A DNA stretch of 64,000 nt from assembly GCA_944474755.1 (NCBI GenBank), contig OX104115.1:54006648-54070647 (forward strand). The letters are read 5' to 3'. Below, piece after piece: positions 34,601 through 49,160 of this stretch. This DNA is from Limnoperna fortunei. Taxonomy: Eukaryota > Mollusca > Bivalvia > Mytilida > Modiolidae. A program made the position numbers and the translations under genes. The notes under the pieces are model-generated. The model made no database searches. It was not told the origin of the DNA and saw nothing but the letters and a program-made list of their open reading frames with translations. The first letter of the stretch is position 1. The number at the start of each line of letters is the position of its first letter.

Positions 34601-37600
34601 GATGCTTGCTAGGGGTAAATTTGTTAGTAAACTAGTAACCATATGCAATAATTGTACTTGTTAAGATAATTTGGCTTTGAGATGATGGTACTTCTGTCAA
34701 AAATTCCTTAAACATGAGCAGTAATGGGAAATTGGCCAATTTTTGCAATTTCATACCAAAGCAAGATATAATTTTGTTTCTTTGTATGCCAATTTGAACT
34801 TTAGTGGGGTTTTTTAGTAAGGAATGTTCATTTAACTATTAAGCTTAATGGAATAGTGAACGCATTTAATGAAATTCCTAAAATTTTAGTCTCAGTTTAG
34901 AAACTATTAATGTACACCTTCAAACTATAGTACAACTGAATATCAATAAATTTAAATTTGAACTCAAAAACTTTCTCAGGATGTACTAGGTGCATAATTA
35001 GGACAGTTTCATACTATTTTACTTAATTGAAATGTATTTCAAGAGATAAAAGTCTGATCCTAACAGTTTGAAGGTACTCAGTATCTCACTTTGTAAAAAG
35101 GGGGGATGTGAAATTAACTCAAAAAGATGCAAAATTTATGATAAAATTATGTAATTAGTGCCTTTCTATGTGTGAAATAAGTCCATTTGTGTTGGATGTA
35201 TATTGCCAAGCTTGCTATTTACATCTGCAACTAAGAAATTGAAAAATTAAGGAATAATGCATCTCTTGATCACCAAGCTAATTTTTCATGATAACGCGCA
35301 TGTGAGGTCTTTGTATGTTTTCATGCATTTTTTGAAAACCGCTGAAAGGAATTCGACAAAATTTTAGAATTTGTTTCGACTAACATAAATCTAAGACCAG
35401 GAAAAATGTTATTTAATTTGTTGAACAAAAACATCTTCTTTAGGTGTAGGACCACCAAATACCAGGAACCAGTCCAGAGGTTGTACGTAAAAGTAGTACT
35501 AGTCAACAGACAGGTTCACTCTTGCATCATATAGAATTTCAACCGCACATGATACCAGAATAAATTTGGTATTTTTGGAAAGCTGAATATTCTAGGAAAC
35601 TTGAGGATAAAGTTTTATTGGTTTTAAATGAACATAAAAATGTTGAGAGTCAATAAGGGACAAGCACTATTTTTGGACTGAAATAGAAAGTGAAAGTAGA
35701 TTTTTAGACCACGTGGACTTCAGGTTGAGCGTTTTTTCTTAATATTAAATGCCATGAAACATATTGTGAAATTTTGATAGAATGTTCAGCCAGTGCATTT
35801 TTATAGGGGACAGAAGTGTCACTTAATTTGAAACAAAGGTAAATTTTCTAGGATAAGTCAAAATTATCAAATTTTAATATAGCCGAAGAGTAAAAAATCT
35901 ATGGTGGTCCTACGCCTGAAGAGGCCATATACAGGTATATCAACTTCTATTTCTTTTAATCAAAATGGTATTGAAAGAAGGTAAATCACCAAGACTATCA
36001 TTTTAATTGCTTATCAGAGCCAAAACCTATAGGGGGGGTCAAATTTCAGCCTAAATATGGTATTATGTAATATTGAATGAAATTATGGGGTCTGCAGTGG
36101 TCCGCGCTTAGTAGATTGTGCTTTAATTTAAATAAACTCCTGTCTTAGGTTTTGGATGTAATGAAAGGGTCAAAATGTATAAAATTAGAACAGGTAGACA
36201 TTCTAGTATGCAGAAAAATAGTGTATTTAAGATGAATTTGTCAATTTTACACCTGCGGCTTAAGTCGGTTACATTGCTGGCATGGGTTAATACTAAAATT
36301 ATTTATTTTCTAATCTGATGCTTGCTAGGGGTAAATTTGTTAGTAAACTAGTAACCATATGCAATAATTGTACTTGTTAAGATAATTTGGCTTTGAGATG
36401 ATGGTACTTCTGTCAAAAATTCCTTAAACATGAGCAGTAATGGGAAATTGGCCAATTTTTGCAATTTCATACCAAAGCAAGATATAATTTTGTTTCTTTG
36501 TATGCCAATTTGAACTTTAGTGGGTTTTTTTAGTAAGGAATGTTCATTTAACTATTAAGCTTAATGGAATAGTGAACGCATTTAATGAAATTCCTAAAAT
36601 TTTAGTCTCAGTTTAGAAACTATTAATGTACACCTCCAAAATATAGTACAACTGAATATCAATAATTTAAATTTGAACTCAAAAACTTTCTCAGGATGTA
36701 CAAGGTGCATAATTAGGATAGTTTCATACTATTTTTCTTAATTGAAATGTATTTCAAGAGATAAAAGTCTTATCCTAACAGTTTGAAGGTACTCAGTATC
36801 TCACTTTGTAAAAGGGGGGGGATGTGAAATTAACTAAAAAAGATGCAAAATTTATGATAAAATTATGTAATTAGTGCCTTTCTATGTGTGAAATAAGTCC
36901 ATTTGTGTTGGATGTATATTGCCAAGCTTGTTATTTACATCTGCAACTAAGAAATTGAAAAATTAAGGAATAATGCATCTCTTGATCACCAAGCTAATTT
37001 TTCATGATAACGCGCATGTGAGGTCTTTGTATGTTTTCATGCATTTCTTGAAAACCGCTGAAAGGAATTCGACAAAATTTTTGAATTTGTTTCGACTAAC
37101 ATAAATCTAAGACCAGGAATTATTTTATTTAATTTGTTGAACAAAAACATCTTCTTTAGGTGTAGTACCACCAAATACCAGGAACCAGTCCAGAGGTTGT
37201 ACGTAAAAGTAGTACTAGTCAACAGACAGGTTCACTCTTGCATCATATAGAATTTGAACCGCACATGATACCAGAATAAATTTGGTATTTTTGGAAAGCT
37301 GAATATTCTAGGAAACTTGAGGATAAAGTTTTATTGGTTTTAAATGAACAGAAAAATGTTGAGAGTCAATTAGGGACAAGCACTATTTTTGGACTGAAAT
37401 AGAAAGTGAAAGTAGATTTTTAGACCACGTGGACTTCAGGTTGAGCGTTTTTTCTTAATATTAAATGCCATGAAACATATTGTGAAATTTTGATAGAATG
37501 TTCAGCCAGTGCATTTTTATAGGGAACAGAAGTGTCACTTAATTTGAAACAAAGGTAAATTTTCTAGGATAAGTCAAAATTATCAAATTTTAATATAGCC

Positions 37601-39765
37601 GAAGAGTAAAAAATCAATGGTGGTCCTACACCTGAAGAGGCCATATACAGGTATATCAACTTCTATTTCTTTTGATAAAATGGTATTGAAAGAAGGTAAA
37701 TCACCAAGACTATCATTTTAATTGCTTATGAGAGTCAAAACCTATAGGGGGGACAAATTTCAGCCTAAATATGGTATTCTGTAATATTGTATGAAATTAT
37801 GTGGTCTGCAGTGGTCCGCGATTAGTAGAAGGTGCTTTAATTTAAATAAACTCCTGTTTTAGGTTTTGGATCTAATGAAAGGGTCAAAATGTATAAAACT
37901 AGAACTGGTAGACATTCTAGTATGCAGAAAAATAGTGTATTTAAGATGAATTTGTCAATTTTACACCTGCGCTTAAGTCGGTTACATTGCTGGCATGGGT
38001 TAATACTAAAATTATTTATTTTCTAATCTGATGCTTGCTAGGGGTAAATTTATTAGTAAACTAGTAACCATATGCAATAATTGTACTTGTTAAGATAATT
38101 GGGCTTTGAGATGATGGTACTTCTGTCAAAAATTCCTTAAACATGAGCAGTAATGTGAAATTGGCCAATTTTTGCAATTTCATACCAAAGCAAGATATAA
38201 TTTTGTTTCTTTGTATGCCAGTTTGAACATTAGTGGGTTTTTTTTAGTAAGGAATGTTCATTAAACTATTAAGCTTAATGGAATAGTGAACGCATTTAAT
38301 GAAATTCCTAAAATTTTAGTCTCAGTTTAGAAACTATTAATGTACACCTCCAAAATATAGTACAATTGAATATCAATAAATTTAAATTTGAACTCAAAAA
38401 CTTTCTCATGATGTACTAGGTGCATAATTAGGACAGTTTCATACTATTTTTCTTAATTGAAATGTATTTCAAGAGATAAAAGTCTTATCCTAACAGTTTG
38501 AAGGTACTCAGTATCTCACTTTTTAAAAAAGAGGGGGGATCTGAAATTAACTAAAAAGATGCAAAATTTATGATAAAATTATGTAATTAGTGCCTTTCTA
38601 TGTGTGAAATTAAGTCCATTTGTGTTGGATGTATATTGCCAAGCTTGCTATTTACATCTGCAACTAAGAAATTGAAAAATTAAGGAATAATGCATCTCTT
38701 GATCACCAAGCTAATTTTTCATGATAACGCGCATGTGAGATCTTTGTATGTTTTCATGCATTTCTTGAAAACCGCTGAAAGGAATTCAACAAAATTTTAG
38801 AATTAGTTTCGACTAACATAAATCTAAGACCAGGAAAAATTTTATTTAATTTGTTGAACAAAAACATCTTCTTTAGAGGCCATATACAGGTATATCAACT
38901 TCTATTTCTTTTGATAAAAATGGTATTGAAAGAAGGTAAATCACCAAGACTATAATTTTAATTGCTTATCAGAGCCAAAACCTATAGGGTGTCAAATTTC
39001 AGCCTAAATATGGTATTATGTAATATTGTATGAAATTATGGGGTCTGCAGTGGTCCGCGCTTAGTAGAATGTGCTTTAATTTAAATAAACTCCTGTTTTA
39101 GGTTTTGGATGTAATGAAAGGGTCAAAATGTATAAAACTAGAACTGGTAGACATTCTAGTATGCAGAAAAATAGTGTATTTAAGATGGATTTGTCAATTT
39201 TACACCTGCGGCTTAAGTCGGTTACATTGCTGGCATGGGTTAATACTAAAATTATTTATTTTCTAATCTGATGCTTGCTAAGGGTAAATTTGTTAGTAAA
39301 CTAGTAACCATATGCAATAATTGTACTTGTTAAGATAATTGGGCTTTGAGATGATGGTATTTCTGTCAAAAATTCCTTAAACATGAGCAGTAATGTGAAA
39401 TTGGCCAATTTTTGCTTTTTCATACCACAGCAAGATATAATTTTGTTTCTTTGTATGCCAGTTTGAACTTTAGTGGGTTTTTTTAGTAAGGAATGTTCAT
39501 TTAACTATTAAGCTTAATGGAATAGTGAACGCATTTAATGAAATTCCTAAAATTTTAGTCTCAGTTTAGAAACTATTAATGTACACCTCCAAAATATAGT
39601 ACAACTGAATATCAATAAAATTTAAATTTGAACTCAAAACTTTCTCAGGATGTACTAGGTGCATAATTAGGACAGTTTCATACTATTTTTCTTAATTGAA
39701 ATGTATTTCAAGAGATAAAAGTCTTATCCTAACAGTTTGAAGGTACTCAGTATCTCACTTTGTAA

Positions 39766-41057
39766 CCAGAGGCTCTTAAGAGCCTGTATCGCTCACCTGA
39801 TTTTTATAGGCAATGAAGATGGCATTTCCCTGATGTTAAAGTAAGTCCTGTAATTTTCAATAAAGTGTATATATAATAGGACCATCCAAACAATATTACT
39901 AGAATGCTTTGTTTCATTGGTTAACCGGTTGTATAGAGAAGATTTTTTTTATTTGCCCATATGGTCCTATGTTAAACTAAGTCCTGCTGTAGCTGCCATT
40001 TTGAATTTCCAATTGCCATAAAAAAACATAAACTTTATAGAGGACAATCCAAACAATATTGCTAGTAAGTTTTTGTTTCCATTGATTAACCGGTTTCAGA
40101 GAAGAAGCCTTTAAAAACTTTTTCCCATAGGGTCCTATGTTAAACTAAGTCCTGTGGTAGCGGCCATTTTGAATTTCCAATTGCCATAAAAGACATAAAC
40201 TTTATAGAGGACCATCCAAACAATATTGCTAGTAAGTTTTGTTTTGATTGGTTAAACGGTTTCAGAGAAGAAGCCCTTTTAAACCTTTGTCTCATAGGAT
40301 CGAATGTTAAACCAAGTCCTGCGGTGGCGGCCATTTTGAATTTCCGATTGGGATAAAAAAAACATTAACTTTATAGAGGACCATCCAAACAATATTGCTA
40401 GTAAGTTTTGTTTCCATTGGTTGACCGGTTTCAGAAAAGAAGCCTTTCAAACTTTTTCCCATAGGGTCCAATGTTAAATTAAGTCCTGCGGTGGCAGCCA
40501 TTTTGAATTTCCAATTGCCATAAAAAACACAAACTTTATAGAGGACCATCCAAACAATATTGCTAGTAAGTTTTTGTTTCCATTGATTAACCGGTTTCAG
40601 AGAAGAAGCCATTAAAAACTTTTTCCCATAGGGTTCTATGTTAAACTAAGTCCTTCGGTGGCAGCCATTTTGAATTTCCAATTCCCATCAAAAACACAAA
40701 CTTTATAGAGGACCATCCAAACAATATTGCTAGTAAGTTTTGTTTTGATTGGTTAAACGGTTTCAGAGAAGAAGCCCTTTTAAACTTTTTTCCCATAGGG
40801 TCCTATGTTAAACTAAGACTTGAGGTGGCGGCCATATTGGTTTACCAATCAAAATAAAAAACACAAACTTTGTAAAGGTCCATCCAATGAACATTATGGC
40901 CAAGTTTGGTTTCAATTGGCCAAGTGGTTTCAGAGAAGAAGATTAAAATGTAAAAAGTTTACAGACGCCGCCGACGACGACGACGACGACCACGACGACG
41001 CCGACGGACGCAAAGTGATAACAATAGCTCACCTGACCCTTTGTTTCAGGTGAGCTA
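39766..41057. mobile_element. Non-autonomous element, family B, block B copy
   Basis: This copy is identical by eye to the one at 30373-31664, in the same monomer position and one higher-order period away. It was copied with the block, not inserted separately. Confidence 0.88.
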
Positions 41058-44000
41058 AAAAGGGGGGGATGTGAAATTAAATAAAAAAGATGCAAAATTT
41101 ATGATAAAATTATGTAATTAGTGCCTTTCTATGTGTGAAATAAGTCCATTTGTGTTGGATGTATATTGCCAAGCTTGCTATTTACATCTGCAACTAAGAA
41201 ATTGAAAAATTAAGGAATAATGCATCTCTTGATCACCAAGCTAATTTTTCATGATAACGCGCATGTGATGTCTTTGTATGTTTTCATGCATTTCTTGAAA
41301 ACCGCTGAAAGGAATTCAACAAAATTTTAGAATTTGTTTCGACTAACATAAATCTAAGACCAGGAAAAATGTTATTTAATTTGTTGAACAAAAACATCTT
41401 CTTTAGGTGTAGGACCACCAAATACCAGGAACCAGTCCAGAGGTTGTACGTAAAAGTAGTACTAGTCAACAGACAGGTTCACTCTTGCATCATATAGAAT
41501 TTGAACCGCACATGATACCAGAATAAATTTGGTATTTTTGGAAAGCTGAATATTCTAGGAAACTTGAGGATAAAGTTTTATTGGTTTTAAATGAACATAC
41601 AAATGTTGAGAGTCAATTAGGGACAAGCACTATTTTTGGACTGAAATAGAAAGTGAAAGTAGATTTTAAGACCACGTGGACTTCAGGTTGAGCGTTTTTT
41701 CTTATATGCCATGAAACATATTGTGAAATTTTGACAGAATGTTCAGCCAGTGCATTTTTATAGGGAAAAGAAGTGTCACTTAATTTGAAACAAAGGAAAA
41801 TTTTCTAGGATAAGTCAAAATTATCAAATTTTAATATAGCCGAAGAGTAAAAAATCTATGGTGGTCCTACACCTGAAGAGGCCATATACAGGTATATCAA
41901 CTTCTATTTCGTTTGATTAAAATGGTATTGAAATAAGGTAAATCACCAAGACTATAATTTTAATTGCTTATCAGAGCCAAAACCTATAGGGGGGTCAAAT
42001 TTCAGCCTAAATATGGTATTTTGTAATATTGTATGAAATTATGGGGTCTGCAGTGGTCCGCGCATAGTAGAATGTGCTTTAATTTAAATAAACTCCTGTT
42101 TTAGGTTTTGGATGTAATGAAAGGGTCAAAATGTATAAAACTAGAACTGGTAGACATTCTAGTATGCAGAAAAATAGTGTATTAAAGATGGATTTGTCAA
42201 TTTTACACCTGCGGCTTAAGTCGGTTACATTGCTGGCATGGGTTAATACTAAAATTATTTATTTTCTAATCTGATGCTTGCTAGGGGTAAATTTGTTAGT
42301 AAACTAGTAACCATATGCAACAATTGTACTTGTTAAGATAATTGGGCTTTGAGATGATGGTACTTCTGTCAAAAATTCCTTAAACATGAGCAGTAATGGG
42401 AAATTGGCCAATTTTTGCAATTTCATACCAAAGCAAGGTATAATTTTGTTTCTTTGTATGCCAGTTTGAACTTTAGTGGGGTTTTTTTTAGTAAGGAATG
42501 TTCATTTAACTATTAAGCTTAATGGAATAGTGAACGCATTTAATGAAATTCCTCAAATTTTAGTCTCAGTTTAGAAACTATTAATGTACACCTCCAAAAT
42601 ATAGTACAACTGAATATCAATACAATTTAAATTTGAACTCAAAAACTTTCTCAGGATGTACTAGGTGCATAATTAGGACAGTTTCATACTATTTTTCTTA
42701 ATTGAAATGTATTTCAAGAGATAAAAGTCTTATCCTAACAGTTTGAAGGTACTCAGTATCTCACTTTGTAAAAAGTGGGGGGATGTGAAATTAAATAAAA
42801 AAGATGCAAAATTTATGATAAAATTATGTATTTGGTGCCTTTCTATGTGTGAAATAAGTCCATTTGTGTTGGATGTATATTGCCAAGCTTGCTATTTACA
42901 TCTGCAACAAAGAAATTGAAAAATTAAGGAATAATGCATCTCTTGATCACCAAGCTAATTTTTCATGATAACGCGCATGTGAGGTCTTTGTATGTTTTCA
43001 TGCATTTCTTGAAAACCGCTGAAAGGAATTCGACAAAATTTTAGAATTTGTTTCGACTAACATAAATCTAAGACCAGGAAAAATTTTATTTAATTTGTTG
43101 AACAAAAACACCTTCTTTAGGTGTAGGACCACCAAATACCAGGAACCAGTCCAGAGGTTGTACGTAAAAGTAGTACTAGTCAACAGGCAGGTTCACTCTT
43201 GCATCATATAGAATTTGAACCGCACATGATACCAGAATAAATTTGGTATTTTTGGAAAGCTGAATATTCTAGGAAACTTGAGGATAAAGTTTTATTGGTT
43301 TTAAATGAACATAAAAATGTTGAGAGTCAATTAGGGACAAGCACTATTTTTGGACTGAAATAGAAAGTTTAAGTAGATTTTTAGACCACGTGGACTTCAG
43401 GTTGAGCGTTTTTTCTTAATATTAAATGCCATGAAACATATTGTGAAATTTTGATAGAATGTTCAGCCAGTGCATTTTTATAGGGGACAGAAGTGTCACT
43501 TAATTTGAAACAAAGGTAAAATTTCTAGGATAAGTCAAAATTATCAAATTTTAATATAGCCGAAGAGTAAAAAATCTATGGTGGTCCTACGCCTGAAGAG
43601 GCCATATACAGGTATATCAACTTCTATTTCTTTTAATCAAAATGGTATTGAAAGAAGGTAAATCACCAAGACTATCATTTTAATTGCTTATCAGAGCCAA
43701 AACCTATAGGGGGGGTCAAATTTCAGCCTAAATATGGTATTATGTAATATTGAATGAAATTATGGGGTCTGCAGTGGTCCGCGCTTAGTAGAATGTGCTT
43801 TAATTTAAATAAACTCCTGTCTTAGGTTTTGGATGTAATGAAAGGGTCAAAATGTATAAAACTAGAACTGGTAGACATTCTAGTATGCAGAAAAATAGTG
43901 TATTTAAGATGAATTTGTCAATTTTACACCTGCGGCTTAAGTCGGTTACATTGCTGGCATGGGTTAATACTAAAATTATTTATTTTCTAATCTGATGCTT

Positions 44001-47000
44001 GCTAGGGGTAAATTTGTTAGTAAACTAGTAACCATATGCAATAATTGTACTTGTTAAGATAATTTGGCTTTGAGATGATGGTACTTCTGTCAAAAATTCC
44101 TTAAACATGAGCAGTAATGGGAAATTGGCCAATTTTTGCAATTTCATACCAAAGCAAGATATAATTTTGTTTCTTTGTATGCCAATTTGAACTTTAGTGG
44201 GGTTTTTTAGTAAGGAATGTTCATTTAACTATTAAGCTTAATGGAATAGTGAACGCATTTAATGAAATTCCTAAAATTTTAGTCTCAGTTTAGAAACTAT
44301 TAATGTACACCTTCAAACTATAGTACAACTGAATATCAATAAATTTAAATTTGAACTCAAAAACTTTCTCAGGATGTACTAGGTGCATAATTAGGACAGT
44401 TTCATACTATTTTACTTAATTGAAATGTATTTCAAGAGATAAAAGTCTGATCCTAACAGTTTGAAGGTACTCAGTATCTCACTTTGTAAAAAGGGGGGAT
44501 GTGAAATTAACTCAAAAAGATGCAAAATTTATGATAAAATTATGTAATTAGTGCCTTTCTATGTGTGAAATAAGTCCATTTGTGTTGGATGTATATTGCC
44601 AAGCTTGCTATTTACATCTGCAACTAAGAAATTGAAAAATTAAGGAATAATGCATCTCTTGATCACCAAGCTAATTTTTCATGATAACGCGCATGTGAGG
44701 TCTTTGTATGTTTTCATGCATTTTTTGAAAACCGCTGAAAGGAATTCGACAAAATTTTAGAATTTGTTTCGACTAACATAAATCTAAGACCAGGAAAAAT
44801 GTTATTTAATTTGTTGAACAAAAACATCTTCTTTAGGTGTAGGACCACCAAATACCAGGAACCAGTCCAGAGGTTGTACGTAAAAGTAGTACTAGTCAAC
44901 AGACAGGTTCACTCTTGCATCATATAGAATTTCAACCGCACATGATACCAGAATAAATTTGGTATTTTTGGAAAGCTGAATATTCTAGGAAACTTGAGGA
45001 TAAAGTTTTATTGGTTTTAAATGAACATAAAAATGTTGAGAGTCAATAAGGGACAAGCACTATTTTTGGACTGAAATAGAAAGTGAAAGTAGATTTTTAG
45101 ACCACGTGGACTTCAGGTTGAGCGTTTTTTCTTAATATTAAATGCCATGAAACATATTGTGAAATTTTGATAGAATGTTCAGCCAGTGCATTTTTATAGG
45201 GGACAGAAGTGTCACTTAATTTGAAACAAAGGTAAATTTTCTAGGATAAGTCAAAATTATCAAATTTTAATATAGCCGAAGAGTAAAAAATCTATGGTGG
45301 TCCTACGCCTGAAGAGGCCATATACAGGTATATCAACTTCTATTTCTTTTAATCAAAATGGTATTGAAAGAAGGTAAATCACCAAGACTATCATTTTAAT
45401 TGCTTATCAGAGCCAAAACCTATAGGGGGGGGGTCAAATTTCAGCCTAAATATGGTATTATGTAATATTGAATGAAATTATGGGGTCTGCAGTGGTCCGC
45501 GCTTAGTAGATTGTGCTTTAATTTAAATAAACTCCTGTCTTAGGTTTTGGATGTAATGAAAGGGTCAAAATGTATAAAATTAGAACAGGTAGACATTCTA
45601 GTATGCAGAAAAATAGTGTATTTAAGATGAATTTGTCAATTTTACACCTGCGGCTTAAGTCGGTTACATTGCTGGCATGGGTTAATACTAAAATTATTTA
45701 TTTTCTAATCTGATGCTTGCTAGGGGTAAATTTGTTAGTAAACTAGTAACCATATGCAATAATTGTACTTGTTAAGATAATTTGGCTTTGAGATGATGGT
45801 ACTTCTGTCAAAAATTCCTTAAACATGAGCAGTAATGGGAAATTGGCCAATTTTTGCAATTTCATACCAAAGCAAGATATAATTTTGTTTCTTTGTATGC
45901 CAATTTGAACTTTAGTGGGTTTTTTTAGTAAGGAATGTTCATTTAACTATTAAGCTTAATGGAATAGTGAACGCATTTAATGAAATTCCTAAAATTTTAG
46001 TCTCAGTTTAGAAACTATTAATGTACACCTCCAAAATATAGTACAACTGAATATCAATAATTTAAATTTGAACTCAAAAACTTTCTCAGGATGTACAAGG
46101 TGCATAATTAGGATAGTTTCATACTATTTTTCTTAATTGAAATGTATTTCAAGAGATAAAAGTCTTATCCTAACAGTTTGAAGGTACTCAGTATCTCACT
46201 TTGTAAAAGGGGGGGGATGTGAAATTAACTAAAAAAGATGCAAAATTTATGATAAAATTATGTAATTAGTGCCTTTCTATGTGTGAAATAAGTCCATTTG
46301 TGTTGGATGTATATTGCCAAGCTTGTTATTTACATCTGCAACTAAGAAATTGAAAAATTAAGGAATAATGCATCTCTTGATCACCAAGCTAATTTTTCAT
46401 GATAACGCGCATGTGAGGTCTTTGTATGTTTTCATGCATTTCTTGAAAACCGCTGAAAGGAATTCGACAAAATTTTTGAATTTGTTTCGACTAACATAAA
46501 TCTAAGACCAGGAATTATTTTATTTAATTTGTTGAACAAAAACATCTTCTTTAGGTGTAGTACCACCAAATACCAGGAACCAGTCCAGAGGTTGTACGTA
46601 AAAGTAGTACTAGTCAACAGACAGGTTCACTCTTGCATCATATAGAATTTGAACCGCACATGATACCAGAATAAATTTGGTATTTTTGGAAAGCTGAATA
46701 TTCTAGGAAACTTGAGGATAAAGTTTTATTGGTTTTAAATGAACATAAAAATGTTGAGAGTCAATTAGGGACAAGCACTATTTTTGGACTGAAATAGAAA
46801 GTGAAAGTAGATTTTTAGACCACGTGGACTTCAGGTTGAGCGTTTTTTCTTAATATTAAATGCCATGAAACATATTGTGAAATTTTGACAGAATGTTCAG
46901 CCAGTGCATTTTTATAGGGAACAGAAGTGTCACTTAATTTGAAACAAAGGTAAATTTTCTAGGATAAGTCAAAATTATCAAATTTTAATATAGCCGAAGA

Positions 47001-49160
47001 GTAAAAAATCAATGGTGGTCCTACACCTGAAGAGGCCATATACAGGTATATCAACTTCTATTTCTTTTGATAAAATGGTATTGAAAGAAGGTAAATCACC
47101 AAGACTATCATTTTAATTGCTTATGAGAGTCAAAACCTATAGGGGGGACAAATTTCAGCCTAAATATGGTATTCTGTAATATTGTATGAAATTATGTGGT
47201 CTGCAGTGGTCCGCGATTAGTAGAAGGTGCTTTAATTTAAATAAACTCCTGTTTTAGGTTTTGGATCTAATGAAAGGGTCAAAATGTATAAAACTAGAAC
47301 TGGTAGACATTCTAGTATGCAGAAAAATAGTGTATTTAAGATGAATTTGTCAATTTTACACCTGCGCTTAAGTCGGTTACATTGCTGGCATGGGTTAATA
47401 CTAAAATTATTTATTTTCTAATCTGATGCTTGCTAGGGGTAAATTTATTAGTAAACTAGTAACCATATGCAATAATTGTACTTGTTAAGATAATTGGGCT
47501 TTGAGATGATGGTACTTCTGTCAAAAATTCCTTAAACATGAGCAGTAATGTGAAATTGGCCAATTTTTGCAATTTCATACCAAAGCAAGATATAATTTTG
47601 TTTCTTTGTATGCCAGTTTGAACATTAGTGGGTTTTTTTTAGTAAGGAATGTTCATTAAACTATTAAGCTTAATGGAATAGTGAACGCATTTAATGAAAT
47701 TCCTAAAATTTTAGTCTCAGTTTAGAAACTATTAATGTACACCTCCAAAATATAGTACAATTGAATATCAATAAATTTAAATTTGAACTCAAAAACTTTC
47801 TCATGATGTACTAGGTGCATAATTAGGACAGTTTCATACTATTTTTCTTAATTGAAATGTATTTCAAGAGATAAAAGTCTTATCCTAACAGTTTGAAGGT
47901 ACTCAGTATCTCACTTTTTAAAAAAGAGGGGGGATCTGAAATTAACTAAAAAGATGCAAAATTTATGATAAAATTATGTAATTAGTGCCTTTCTATGTGT
48001 GAAATTAAGTCCATTTGTGTTGGATGTATATTGCCAAGCTTGCTATTTACATCTGCAACTAAGAAATTGAAAAATTAAGGAATAATGCATCTCTTGATCA
48101 CCAAGCTAATTTTTCATGATAACGCGCATGTGAGATCTTTGTATGTTTTCATGCATTTCTTGAAAACCGCTGAAAGGAATTCAACAAAATTTTAGAATTA
48201 GTTTCGACTAACATAAATCTAAGACCAGGAAAAATTTTATTTAATTTGTTGAACAAAAACATCTTCTTTAGAGGCCATATACAGGTATATCAACTTCTAT
48301 TTCTTTTGATAAAAATGGTATTGAAAGAAGGTAAATCACCAAGACTATAATTTTAATTGCTTATCAGAGCCAAAACCTATAGGGTGTCAAATTTCAGCCT
48401 AAATATGGTATTATGTAATATTGTATGAAATTATGGGGTCTGCAGTGGTCCGCGCTTAGTAGAATGTGCTTTAATTTAAATAAACTCCTGTTTTAGGTTT
48501 TGGATGTAATGAAAGGGTCAAAATGTATAAAACTAGAACTGGTAGACATTCTAGTATGCAGAAAAATAGTGTATTTAAGATGGATTTGTCAATTTTACAC
48601 CTGCGGCTTAAGTCGGTTACATTGCTGGCATGGGTTAATACTAAAATTATTTATTTTCTAATCTGATGCTTGCTAAGGGTAAATTTGTTAGTAAACTAGT
48701 AACCATATGCAATAATTGTACTTGTTAAGATAATTGGGCTTTGAGATGATGGTATTTCTGTCAAAAATTCCTTAAACATGAGCAGTAATGTGAAATTGGC
48801 CAATTTTTGCTTTTTCATACCACAGCAAGATATAATTTTGTTTCTTTGTATGCCAGTTTGAACTTTAGTGGGTTTTTTTAGTAAGGAATGTTCATTTAAC
48901 TATTAAGCTTAATGGAATAGTGAACGCATTTAATGAAATTCCTAAAATTTTAGTCTCAGTTTAGAAACTATTAATGTACACCTCCAAAATATAGTACAAC
49001 TGAATATCAATAAAATTTAAATTTGAACTCAAAACTTTCTCAGGATGTACTAGGTGCATAATTAGGACAGTTTCATACTATTTTTCTTAATTGAAATGTA
49101 TTTCAAGAGATAAAAGTCTTATCCTAACAGTTTGAAGGTACTCAGTATCTCACTTTGTAA

